Source: Candidatus Omnitrophota bacterium | GTDB lineage: Bacteria; Omnitrophota; Gorgyraeia; Zapsychrales; Zapsychraceae | Assembly: GCA_020430005.1 (NCBI GenBank) | Contig: JAGQKQ010000011.1 | Coordinates: 1-17,323 of the forward strand | Length of the DNA stretch: 17,323 bases | Direction: 5' to 3' | In this document: in pieces, positions 7,989-14,364 of the stretch | Layout: every line of letters starts with the position of its first letter | Position numbering within the stretch: the first letter of the stretch is position 1 | Notes under the pieces: model-generated | The model's input: the letters and a program-made list of their open reading frames with translations, nothing else | Told to the model about the DNA's origin: nothing | Database searches by the model: none | Program-made: the position numbers and the translations under genes

Positions 7989-8717
7989 GTGAGGGCGGTA
8001 GGTGTTATTCCCGCGCGCTGGGCGTCGACAAGATTTGAAGGAAAAGTGTTAGCCGATATTGCCGGCAAGCCAATGATTCAGCATGTGTGGGAACGGACTT
8101 CGCAGTGTCAGCATTTGGATGATGTTCTAATTGCAACGGACCATGAACAGGTTTTAAAAGCAGCCGAGGCTTTCGGTGCGAAGGCTGTTTTAACGCGCGT
8201 TGATCATCCATCCGGGAGTGACCGGGTGGCCGAGGCGGTGAAAAATATAGATGCCGATATTGTGGTGAATATTCAGGGCGACGAACCGTTAATCTCACCG
8301 CAGGTGATTGATGATCTGGTCTTAGCCATTTCTCAGGATAAAGACGTTATCATGGCGACGGTCATTAAACAAATTACGGATGCCACCGATATTTCTAATC
8401 CGAATGTTGTTAAAGCGGTCATTGATGACCGCGGGAACGCATTGTATTTTTCAAGATCACCAATACCATACAATCGGGATCAGCAAGATATTACATACTA
8501 TAAACATCTTGGTCTTTATGCGTATACGAAGGATTTTTTATTTCAGTTTATCAGCCTTCCGTCCTCAGCGTTAGAAAAGGCGGAGCGGCTGGAACAGTTA
8601 AGAGTGTTGGAGGCAGGGTATTCCATTCGTACGGTGATAACAGATCAGGAAACGATAGGTGTGGATACAAAAGAAGATTTAACAAAAGTACAGGGGATAT
8701 TTAAAACAAATGGTTAA
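7989..8717 (+). CDS. kdsB: 3-deoxy-manno-octulosonate cytidylyltransferase (CMP-Kdo synthetase)
   Basis: A 242-residue cytoplasmic enzyme that activates Kdo with CTP to CMP-Kdo, the donor for Kdo transferase. The normal family length is about 245-250. Motifs in order: IPARWASTRFEGKVL (7-21), the CTP-binding and base-recognition loop; DHPSGSDRVAEA near 77-88; NIQGDEPL with the metal-binding D98, the same number as in the E. coli enzyme from memory; YFSRSPIPY; KHLGLYAY; and LEKAERLEQLRVLE. The GTG start sits 1 nt after the hldA stop and is supported by AAGGAG 7 nt upstream. It overlaps kdsA by 8 nt, consistent with one transcript. Confidence 0.96.
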   Translation: MRAVGVIPARWASTRFEGKVLADIAGKPMIQHVWERTSQCQHLDDVLIATDHEQVLKAAEAFGAKAVLTRVDHPSGSDRVAEAVKNIDADIVVNIQGDEPLISPQVIDDLVLAISQDKDVIMATVIKQITDATDISNPNVVKAVIDDRGNALYFSRSPIPYNRDQQDITYYKHLGLYAYTKDFLFQFISLPSSALEKAERLEQLRVLEAGYSIRTVITDQETIGVDTKEDLTKVQGIFKTNG

Positions 8718-9528
8718 AACAGTTAGCATCGATAAAATAAAATTTGGTGGTAAAGAAAATTTTGTGCTGATTTCAGGGCCTTGTGTGATTGAAAGCCGTA
8801 CGATGGTCTTAAGCATGGCCAAGCGTTTGAAGGAGATCACATCAAGGGTAGGAATTCCGTTTGTTTTTAAAGCCAGTTATGACAAGGCCAATCGAACGTC
8901 GTACAAATCGTTTCGTGGTCCCGGATTAGAAAAGGGGCTTGATATTCTGCAGGAAGTTAAGCAGCGTGTCGGCGTACCTGTCACCAGTGATATTCATACG
9001 GTTGAAGAAGTCGCTCCGGCAGCCAAAGTTTTGGATATTCTTCAGATTCCTGCGTTCTTATGCCGGCAGACAGATTTATTGACGGAAGCGGGAAAAAGCA
9101 AAAAGGTCGTGAATGTTAAAAAGGGTCAGTTTTTAGCGCCTTGGGATATGGCACCGGCTATTCGCAAAATTGAAAAGACCGGAAACAAAAGAATTTTGGT
9201 TACGGAACGGGGAACGAGTTTTGGGTATAACACCTTAGTGACGGATTTCCGTTCGGTACCGATTATGCAGGATTTGGGTTATCCGGTGGTGATGGACGTG
9301 TCGCATAGTGTTCAGCAGCCCGGCGGTTTGGGAGAAGCGACCGGTGGAAAAAGTGAATACATTCCTTTGCTCGCGCGGTGTGCGGTTGCGGCCGGATGTA
9401 ACGCTATTTTTATGGAAACCCATCCTGATCCTAAAAAAGCATTAAGCGACGGGCCGAATATGCTTCCGCTGGGAAAGATGGAGAAAGTATTAAAGGAATT
9501 AAAAGCGATTAAGAAAGCAATGCGTTAA
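8710..9528 (+). CDS. kdsA: 3-deoxy-8-phosphooctulonate synthase (Kdo-8-P synthase), metal-dependent class
   Basis: A 272-residue (beta/alpha)8 enzyme that condenses phosphoenolpyruvate with arabinose 5-phosphate. Characteristic blocks are SGPCVIES (22-29), KASYDKANRTS, SFRGPGLE, IPAFLCRQTDLL, NVKKGQFLAPWD, ERGTSFGYN and DFRSVPIM. The residues C25, H199, E236 and D247 have the same spacing (174, 37, 11) as the metal ligands C11, H185, E222 and D233 that I recall for the Aquifex aeolicus enzyme; E. coli-type metal-independent enzymes carry Asn at the Cys position. This indicates the metal-dependent class. The ATG overlaps kdsB by 8 nt and has AGGGGA at 8692-8697. A 7-nt-unit palindrome starts at the base following the stop. 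Confidence 0.96.
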   Translation: MVKTVSIDKIKFGGKENFVLISGPCVIESRTMVLSMAKRLKEITSRVGIPFVFKASYDKANRTSYKSFRGPGLEKGLDILQEVKQRVGVPVTSDIHTVEEVAPAAKVLDILQIPAFLCRQTDLLTEAGKSKKVVNVKKGQFLAPWDMAPAIRKIEKTGNKRILVTERGTSFGYNTLVTDFRSVPIMQDLGYPVVMDVSHSVQQPGGLGEATGGKSEYIPLLARCAVAAGCNAIFMETHPDPKKALSDGPNMLPLGKMEKVLKELKAIKKAMR

Positions 9529-9581
9529 GTGATCTGTTGTCTGTGATCCGTGGTCTGTACAGATCACTGAACACAGAGCAC
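9529..9581 (+). repeat. Heptamer-built palindromic repeat, copy A
   Basis: Begins directly after the kdsA stop. The left arm is four consecutive 7-nt units starting at 9529, 9536, 9543 and 9550 (GTGATCT, GTTGTCT, GTGATCC, GTGGTCT). The right arm is three complementary units starting at 9559, 9566 and 9573 (ACAGATC, ACTGAAC, ACAGAGC) and a final AC. GTGATCT+GT at 9529-9537 pairs perfectly with 9559-9567. The 23-nt outer arms (9529-9551 and 9559-9581) match at 18 of 23 positions. Same family as 14264-14312 and 15510-15567. It lies inside the probable kds operon, so strong termination here is unlikely. Confidence 0.85.
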
Positions 9582-9601
9582 ATAAATTATAAAACAAAAT
9601 T

Positions 9602-10561
9602 ATGTCTCTAAAAAAAGCAAAAGAAGTTATCAAAATTGAAACGACGGCTTTAAAGAATCTGTCGAAAAATCTGGATCGGCAGTTTACGAAGGCCGTTGAT
9701 TTAATTGTTAAGTGCAAGGGGCGCGTGGTGGTCTCCGGTATGGGAAAGACCGGTATTATCGGTCGAAAAATTGCCGCGACATTATCTTCAACAGGAACGC
9801 CCAGTATTTTTATGCATAGTGCCGAAGCGGTTCATGGGGATTTGGGACAGTTAACCAAGGATGATATTTTAATCTTGATCTCCTATAGTGGGGAAACGGA
9901 AGAAACGAAACGTTTGCTGCCGTTGGTCAAACGGATTAAGGCTAAGATTATTGCCATGACGGGAAATCCGAAATCCAGTCTGGTCAAAGAAAGTGATGTT
10001 TTTCTTAATGTGGCGGTTAAAGAAGAAGGATGTCCCTTGGGGCTGGCCCCGATGGCCTCAACAACGGCTACTCTGGTTATGGGTGACGCCTTGGCCGCCA
10101 GCTTAATTGTTCGTAAGAATTTTAAAAGAGAAAACTTTGCGTTTTATCATCCCGGGGGAGCTTTAGGAAAAAAATTGTTGTTAAAAGTGGAAGATATTAT
10201 GCGCAAAGGAACACACTTTGCGAAGGTTAGAGAAACAGCGAAAGTGAAGAATGTTCTTCTGGCGATTACCAAAGCCCGTTGCGGTTCGGCGTGTGTTGTG
10301 GATGCCAAAGGAAAACTGGCCGGAATCTTTACGGACGGCGATCTTCGCCGGCATATGGAAAAAGGATCGGATATTCTTACCAAGCCGGTAAAAGATGTGA
10401 TGACGAAAAAACCGACCAGTGTGTCGAAAGATATGCTGGCGATTGATGCGATGACCATTCTGGAAGAGCGCAATATTGATGAACTTCCCGTTCTTGGACA
10501 GAAATCTGAACTCGTCGGTATTTTGGATATTCAGGACTTATTGAAAGTGGGGTTGGTGTGA
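9602..10561 (+). CDS. kdsD: Arabinose-5-phosphate isomerase (KpsF/GutQ family)
   Basis: A 319-residue enzyme that converts ribulose 5-phosphate to arabinose 5-phosphate, the KdsA substrate. N-terminal SIS domain: SGMGKTG near 46-52, HSAEAVHGDLG and SYSGETEE, and FAFYHPGGALGKKL with H183 in the usual catalytic-His context. Two CBS domains follow, opening with VEDIM (196) and VKDVM (263). Length and domain order match E. coli KdsD. No clear Shine-Dalgarno precedes the ATG; the 73-nt gap after kdsA is filled mostly by a palindromic repeat. It overlaps kdsC as GTGA. The CBS pair suggests ligand control, but no ligand can be named. Confidence 0.95.
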   Translation: MSLKKAKEVIKIETTALKNLSKNLDRQFTKAVDLIVKCKGRVVVSGMGKTGIIGRKIAATLSSTGTPSIFMHSAEAVHGDLGQLTKDDILILISYSGETEETKRLLPLVKRIKAKIIAMTGNPKSSLVKESDVFLNVAVKEEGCPLGLAPMASTTATLVMGDALAASLIVRKNFKRENFAFYHPGGALGKKLLLKVEDIMRKGTHFAKVRETAKVKNVLLAITKARCGSACVVDAKGKLAGIFTDGDLRRHMEKGSDILTKPVKDVMTKKPTSVSKDMLAIDAMTILEERNIDELPVLGQKSELVGILDIQDLLKVGLV

Positions 10562-11085
10562 CAAAAGCAATCACCGCAAAAGCAAAGAAAATTAAGCTGT
10601 TAATTCTGGATGTTGATGGTATTATGACCGATGGGTCTATTAACATTGATGATCAGGGTGTTGAACTTAAAAAGTTCAATGTTCAAGACGGTTTTGCGAT
10701 TGTCCTCTTTCGTAAAACCGGTCATAAGGTTGCGCTTATCTCAGCCCGGGCGGCGAAGGCTGTAGAGGTTCGTGCCAAGGATCTGAAAATCGATCGCGTC
10801 TATCAGGCGGCTCATCCCAAAACGGCAGCGTATAACGAACTCAAAAAAGAATTTCAACTCACAGACGACGAGATCTGTTTTATGGGAGATGATCTCCCGG
10901 ATTTGGGCGTTTTAAAAGCAGCCGGTCTTGCGGTTACCGTTCCTAATGCCGCGCCGGAGGCAAAGAAACTTGCGGATTACATAACTAAACATCCAGGAGG
11001 CCATGGTGCCGTCCGGGAAGTCGTTGAAATTATTCTCAAAGCCCAAGGGCATTGGAAAAATATCGTAAAGGAATTTTCCTCATGA
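10558..11085 (+). CDS. kdsC: 3-deoxy-D-manno-octulosonate 8-phosphate phosphatase
   Basis: A 175-residue HAD-superfamily phosphatase that hydrolyses Kdo 8-phosphate to Kdo. Catalytic motif LILDVDGIMTDG has nucleophile D18 and general acid D20; motif II is LISARA (Ser is standard; ISAR replaces the more common ITGR); motif IV is MGDDLPDL with D111 and D112. It has no cap domain, as expected for the tetrameric C0 KdsC type. The start is GTG overlapping the kdsD stop (GTGA); the stop overlaps the following ATG (ATGA). Placement between kdsD and the lpt genes is the widespread kdsD-kdsC-lptC-lptA-lptB order. Confidence 0.95.
   Translation: MTKAITAKAKKIKLLILDVDGIMTDGSINIDDQGVELKKFNVQDGFAIVLFRKTGHKVALISARAAKAVEVRAKDLKIDRVYQAAHPKTAAYNELKKEFQLTDDEICFMGDDLPDLGVLKAAGLAVTVPNAAPEAKKLADYITKHPGGHGAVREVVEIILKAQGHWKNIVKEFSS
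11067..11072 (+). promoter_or_regulatory. Ribosome binding site fixing the lptC-lptA fusion start
   Basis: AAAGGA lies 9 nt before ATG at 11082. It favours this ATG over an in-frame TTG at 11052, which would put a charged stretch ahead of the signal peptide. Confidence 0.65.
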
Positions 11086-11930
11086 GAAAACAAATTCTGG
11101 TTGTTTCCATATTTTGTTTAACACTGACAACATCTCTTTACGCGCAAGACTTTGGTGCAGGTGGTCAGGATCAACAATTTCAGGGATTTGATTTACAAGG
11201 GTTTAATGATGATGGTGGTAAGGCCTGGGATGTGAAGGGCGATTCCGCGGATGTGCAAGGCGGCGGACAGATTAAACTGAATAATGTTAACGCGAATTCT
11301 TATGACGAAGCCGGACAACGTCAGGTTAATGTTACGGCAGAGACAGGCTACATTAATCAGGCCAGTGGTAATATGCGCCTGGAAAAAGATGTCATTATTA
11401 CTAGTGAAAAGGGAACGCAGCTTCTTACAGAATCATTGGATTGGAGCCGCGATGAAGATTTGGTTTTAACGGAAGACGAAGTTTTTATTACTGATGACGG
11501 TTTGGCTGTGACCGGCAGCGGTATGCAGGCCCGTCCCGGGTTAAATAATGCGGAAATTAAGAAAGACGTGCGCGTAACGGTTGATCCCAAGGTGCATGGT
11601 AGCGATGCGGAAAAGGTTACCATTACCAGCGACGGTCCGATGACGATTGATCAGGGTAAAGGGGTTGCTGTATTTGTTGATAATGTGGTGGCTGTTCAGG
11701 AAGGGCGTATATTAAAAGCGGATCGGATGGAAGTTTATTTTGATCAGGAAATGCAAACGGTCAAAGAATTGATTTGTATCGGTAATGTGGAATTAACCCA
11801 GGGTGAAAATCAAACATATGCCGAGAAAGCCATTTATAATGCCATTGAACAGCGGCTTGTGCTTTCCGGTAGTCCGAAATTGATTATGGTTACGGAGGGT
11901 GAAGGTGCCATTACATCTACTGGAAACTAA
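11082..11930 (+). CDS. LptC-LptA fusion protein, LPS transport periplasmic bridge
   Basis: A 282-residue exported protein. The start at 11082 overlaps kdsC as ATGA, has AAAGGA 9 nt upstream, and begins a clean signal peptide: MRKQ, a hydrophobic stretch 5-19, and probable signal peptidase I cleavage after the LYA at 19-21. Residues about 47-178 look like LptC (PF06835-type beta strands: KAWDVKGDSADV, the repeated V..tAetGyi pattern, DGLAVTGSGMQARPGL). Residues about 180-282 look like LptA/OstA (TSDGPMTIDQ, VFVDNVVAVQEG, LKADRMEVYF, CIGNVELTQ, YAEKAIYNA, LVLSGSPKL). The protein stops soon after the last LptA strand. Role: receives LPS extracted by LptBFG and passes it across the periplasm. In E. 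coli these are two proteins and LptC has a membrane anchor. Whether the signal here is cleaved or kept as an anchor is unclear. lptB follows with a 26-nt overlap. Confidence 0.83.
   Translation: MRKQILVVSIFCLTLTTSLYAQDFGAGGQDQQFQGFDLQGFNDDGGKAWDVKGDSADVQGGGQIKLNNVNANSYDEAGQRQVNVTAETGYINQASGNMRLEKDVIITSEKGTQLLTESLDWSRDEDLVLTEDEVFITDDGLAVTGSGMQARPGLNNAEIKKDVRVTVDPKVHGSDAEKVTITSDGPMTIDQGKGVAVFVDNVVAVQEGRILKADRMEVYFDQEMQTVKELICIGNVELTQGENQTYAEKAIYNAIEQRLVLSGSPKLIMVTEGEGAITSTGN
11894..11898 (+). promoter_or_regulatory. Ribosome binding site for lptB
   Basis: GGAGG sits 6 nt before GTG at 11905 but directly abuts another in-frame GTG at 11899. Spacing therefore favours 11905 as the start. Confidence 0.6.
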
Positions 11931-12633
11931 GAATTTAGTTAAAGAGTATGGAGGGCGTCGGGTTGTGGACCGTCCGTGTATTTCTGTCGGCCGTTCTGAA
12001 ATCGTCGGGCTTTTGGGACCTAACGGTGCCGGAAAAACAACGACCTTTTATATGGCGGTAGGAATCATTCAGCCGGATGAAGGGGAAATCTTTTTCGATA
12101 ATGAAGATATCACCAAGAAGCCGATTCACGAACGTTGCCGTCTGGGTATGGGATATTTGGCCCAGGAAGCATCCATCTTTCGTAAATTAACGGTGGAAGA
12201 AAATATTATGGCGGTTCTGGAAACATTGAATATCAGTCCGCGTGAACGTAAAAAAAGACTGGAATCGTTGCTGGAAGAATTGAATATCGCGCATTTGGCC
12301 AAATCAAAGGCTTATACCTTATCCGGAGGAGAGCGCCGGCGATTGGAAATTACGCGGGCATTGGTCACCAATCCGTCGTTCTTGCTGTTGGATGAGCCTT
12401 TTTCCGGTATTGATCCGATTGTTGTCGCCGAGGCGCAGGAAATCATTAAAGACCTGAAAAACCGGGGATTAGGAATTCTTTTGACAGATCACAATGTCCG
12501 TGAGACATTATCTATTACAGATCGGGCCTATTTGATCGCGGAAGGGCGGATCCTGATTTCCGGAACAGCGGATGATCTCATCAATAATCCCGAAGCGCGC
12601 AAGATTTATCTAGGGGAAAAATTCAGAATGTAA
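11905..12633 (+). CDS. lptB: LPS export ABC transporter ATP-binding protein
   Basis: A 242-residue ABC ATPase that powers LPS extraction by LptFG at the inner membrane. From GTG 11905: Walker A G38-T46 (GPNGAGKTT, K44); Q-loop region with the LptB-specific YLAQEASIFRKLTVEENI; signature LSGGERRR at 139-146; Walker B LLLDEPFSGID with catalytic E164; and the H-loop TDHNVRET with H196. These agree closely with E. coli LptB (K42, E163, H195, from memory). The start overlaps the LptC-LptA gene by 26 nt; GTG at 11899 is the alternative (244 aa). In many proteobacteria rpoN follows lptB; here a hairpin and tig follow. LptF/LptG are not in the window. Confidence 0.95.
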   Translation: MPLHLLETKNLVKEYGGRRVVDRPCISVGRSEIVGLLGPNGAGKTTTFYMAVGIIQPDEGEIFFDNEDITKKPIHERCRLGMGYLAQEASIFRKLTVEENIMAVLETLNISPRERKKRLESLLEELNIAHLAKSKAYTLSGGERRRLEITRALVTNPSFLLLDEPFSGIDPIVVAEAQEIIKDLKNRGLGILLTDHNVRETLSITDRAYLIAEGRILISGTADDLINNPEARKIYLGEKFRM

Positions 12634-12648
12634 ACGTGGGGGGTAGGA

Positions 12649-12696
12649 GATAAGAAGGAGATCGTTTTGATCCTCTTCTTATCGCGTATCTTTTAA
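12649..12696 (+). terminator. Hairpin after lptB, possible terminator
   Basis: Arms 12649-12663 and 12669-12683 are 15 nt each and complementary at all but two adjacent positions, with a GTTTT loop. A short T-rich run (CTTTTAA) begins about 6 nt after the stem. The distance and short T-run make it a weak intrinsic terminator, but it separates the lpt operon from tig in the 91-nt gap. The pairing extends imperfectly outward in about 7-nt steps, so it could be a degraded relative of the palindromes elsewhere in the window. Confidence 0.5.
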
Positions 12697-12704
12697 TAAT
12701 AGTT

Positions 12705-12713
12705 TAAGGAGGT
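12705..12713 (+). promoter_or_regulatory. Full-length Shine-Dalgarno of trigger factor gene
   Basis: TAAGGAGGT is complementary to the usual 3' end of bacterial 16S rRNA over 9 nt, 11 nt before the ATG at 12725. It is the strongest ribosome site seen in the window and suggests high translation. Confidence 0.8.
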
Positions 12714-12724
12714 TGTAAGTCAGA

Positions 12725-13618
12725 ATGAAAGTTGCCGTTAAAAAAGTTGATTCGGTTAAAAGAGAATTGTCGTTCGAGATCCCAAAAGACAGAGTTTCCA
12801 AAACATTGGATGAAGTCTATAAAGAAATCGGTAAAGTGGCAAAGGTGAAAGGTTTTCGTCCGGGGAAAGCGCCGAGACATGTTTTAGAAGCTCAGCACGG
12901 AAAAACAGCTCGTGAAGAATTGATGCGAAAATTAATTCCGGAAGTTTATCAGGAAGGAATTGAAAAAGAACAGCTTGATCCGATTGATGCGCCGGAAATC
13001 AATGATGTTAAATTTCAGGACGGAATTATTACGTTTCAGGCCGTGTTGGACCTGAAACCGGAAATCAAGGTTAAAGATTATAAAGGGCTGAAAATTAAGC
13101 GTAAGAGCAGTAAAGTTACTGACGAAGAGATTAATAAAACGTTGGAATACTTTAAACAAGGACAGGGCAAGGATAAAGAGGTGGCTATTGATGACGCTTT
13201 TGCGAAAGGGCTTGGCTACCCCAGTCTGGAAGAATTTAAACAGTCTTTGGCCCGTCAGTTGGAAATCGACAAAGATCGTCAAAACAAATTTGATGTCGAG
13301 AACCAGGTTATTGAACAGCTTTTGAAAAAAACAAAATTTGATGTTCCTCAATCATTGGTGAAACGGCAGTTGGAGCGTCGTGTTCATGATGAAAGTCACC
13401 GTATGCAGCAGCAAGGCGTGCCGAAAGAGGAAATCGAAAAAAATCAAGAAACGATGCTAAAAGAATTAAAAGAACCGGTTGAACGGGATGTTAAGGCCTA
13501 TCTTGTGTTGGATCAGATTGCGAAGGAAGAAAAAATCGAAGTTAAGGAAGGGGAAAATCTCCCCGCTAAAGTGATGGAATTTCTTCTAAAAGAAGCCAAT
13601 TGGGAGGAGGCAAAATAA
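12725..13618 (+). CDS. tig: Trigger factor lacking the PPIase (FKBP) domain
   Basis: A 297-residue ribosome-associated chaperone; E. coli trigger factor has about 432. Residues 1-115 form the ribosome-binding domain, including the signature GFRPGKAP at 43-50, the same position as in E. coli. A linker runs to about 145 (VTDEEINKTLEYFKQ). The sequence then jumps directly to about 150 (KEVAIDDAFAKGLGYPSLEEFKQ), which normally follows the FKBP-type domain, and continues as the helical C-terminal substrate-binding domain to the end. About 100 residues of PPIase domain are therefore missing at about residue 146-152. The frame is continuous and the flanking motifs intact, so this is a shortened gene, not a frameshift. 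It should bind nascent chains but not catalyse prolyl isomerisation. Its TAA overlaps the clpP ATG by 1 nt. Confidence 0.88.
   Translation: MKVAVKKVDSVKRELSFEIPKDRVSKTLDEVYKEIGKVAKVKGFRPGKAPRHVLEAQHGKTAREELMRKLIPEVYQEGIEKEQLDPIDAPEINDVKFQDGIITFQAVLDLKPEIKVKDYKGLKIKRKSSKVTDEEINKTLEYFKQGQGKDKEVAIDDAFAKGLGYPSLEEFKQSLARQLEIDKDRQNKFDVENQVIEQLLKKTKFDVPQSLVKRQLERRVHDESHRMQQQGVPKEEIEKNQETMLKELKEPVERDVKAYLVLDQIAKEEKIEVKEGENLPAKVMEFLLKEANWEEAK
13602..13610 (+). promoter_or_regulatory. Ribosome binding site fixing the clpP start
   Basis: GGGAGGAGG lies 7 nt before ATG at 13618. It supports this start over an in-frame TTG at 13600, which would overlap this site. Confidence 0.75.
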
Positions 13619-14220
13619 TGGATCCAAAAGGTCAATTAGTACCAATGGTTGTTGAAAAAACCGGTCAGGGCGAACGGGCTTATGACATTTATTCACGACT
13701 GCTAAAGGACAGAATTATTTTTCTTGGTACGGGTGTTGACGATCATGTGGCGAATTTGATTATTGCGCAGTTATTGTTTTTGCAGAGTGAAGACCCGAAA
13801 CGGGATATTAATCTTTACATTAATTCGCCGGGAGGGTCCGTGACAGCCGGTTTAGCGATTTATGATACAATGCAGTTTATTAAACCGGATGTCTGCACAT
13901 TTTGTCTCGGTCAATGTGCCAGTATGGGGGCGGTTTTACTGGCGGCCGGCGCTAAAGGCAAGCGTTTCGCGCTGCCTTATTCTAGGATTATGATTCATCA
14001 ACCTTGGGGAGGTGCCCAGGGAACGGCCAGTGACATTTCTATTCAGGCGGCGGAAATTTTGCGCATGAAAAAAGAACTGACACAAATTTTGGCGAATCAC
14101 TCGGGAAATACGTTTGATCAGGTGGCCCAGGATTCCGACAGAGACAAATTTATGTCGGCCGAGGAAGCGAAAAATTACGGATTGATTGATGAGGTTATTA
14201 CCAGTCCTGTTAAAAGTTAA
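13618..14220 (+). CDS. clpP: ATP-dependent Clp protease proteolytic subunit
   Basis: A 200-residue serine peptidase of the ClpP type; it forms the tetradecameric chamber used by ClpX/ClpA. Catalytic triad: S102 in GQCASMGA, H127 in MIHQP, and D176 in SDRDKFMSAEEA. Spacings 25 and 49 equal those of E. coli ClpP (from memory). The residue two before the nucleophile is Cys where Ala is usual (GQAASMG). INSPGGSVTAGLAIYD is the oligomer/oxyanion-side motif. The ATG overlaps the tig TAA by 1 nt. The common tig-clpP-clpX order is not kept: no clpX follows. Confidence 0.96.
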   Translation: MDPKGQLVPMVVEKTGQGERAYDIYSRLLKDRIIFLGTGVDDHVANLIIAQLLFLQSEDPKRDINLYINSPGGSVTAGLAIYDTMQFIKPDVCTFCLGQCASMGAVLLAAGAKGKRFALPYSRIMIHQPWGGAQGTASDISIQAAEILRMKKELTQILANHSGNTFDQVAQDSDRDKFMSAEEAKNYGLIDEVITSPVKS

Positions 14221-14263
14221 TCAGTAGTTTCCGACACTTAATCTCAACAGAATTAAAACACGA

Positions 14264-14312
14264 TTAGTCTGTGATCTGTTTTCTATAATATATTCACGGA
14301 AAACAGATCACA
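14264..14312 (+). repeat. Heptamer-built palindromic repeat, copy B
   Basis: In the 144-nt gap between clpP and the aminotransferase gene. A perfect 14-bp inverted repeat, 14270-14283 against 14299-14312, with a 15-nt AT-rich loop. The arms read as GTGATCT (14271) then GTTTTCT (14278), matching the 7-nt units of copies A and C but with fewer units. Five Ts (14318-14322) a few bases after the right arm make a terminator role for clpP possible. No other feature was seen in the gap; TATAAT in the loop has no matching -35. Confidence 0.8.
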
Positions 14313-14364
14313 TGTCATTTTTACCATAAAAAAGTATTTATCTTAGAAAGGTTGAAAGTTTGAA

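Noticed and set aside
9499..9717. Small - strand ORF across the kdsA/kdsD gap
   Set aside because: Antisense to kdsD and repeat copy A; no protein-family pattern.
12667..12700. Promoter for tig (TTGATC with TAATAA)
   Set aside because: Spacing of 21 nt is too long, and the -35 is inside the hairpin.
12932..13351. 139-codon - strand ORF opposite tig
   Set aside because: Lysine-rich coding sequence read backwards gives Phe/Leu/Asn-rich nonsense; no motif.
14284..14289. TATAAT in the loop of repeat copy B as a promoter -10
   Set aside because: No TTGACA-like box 16-18 nt upstream and no TG extension.
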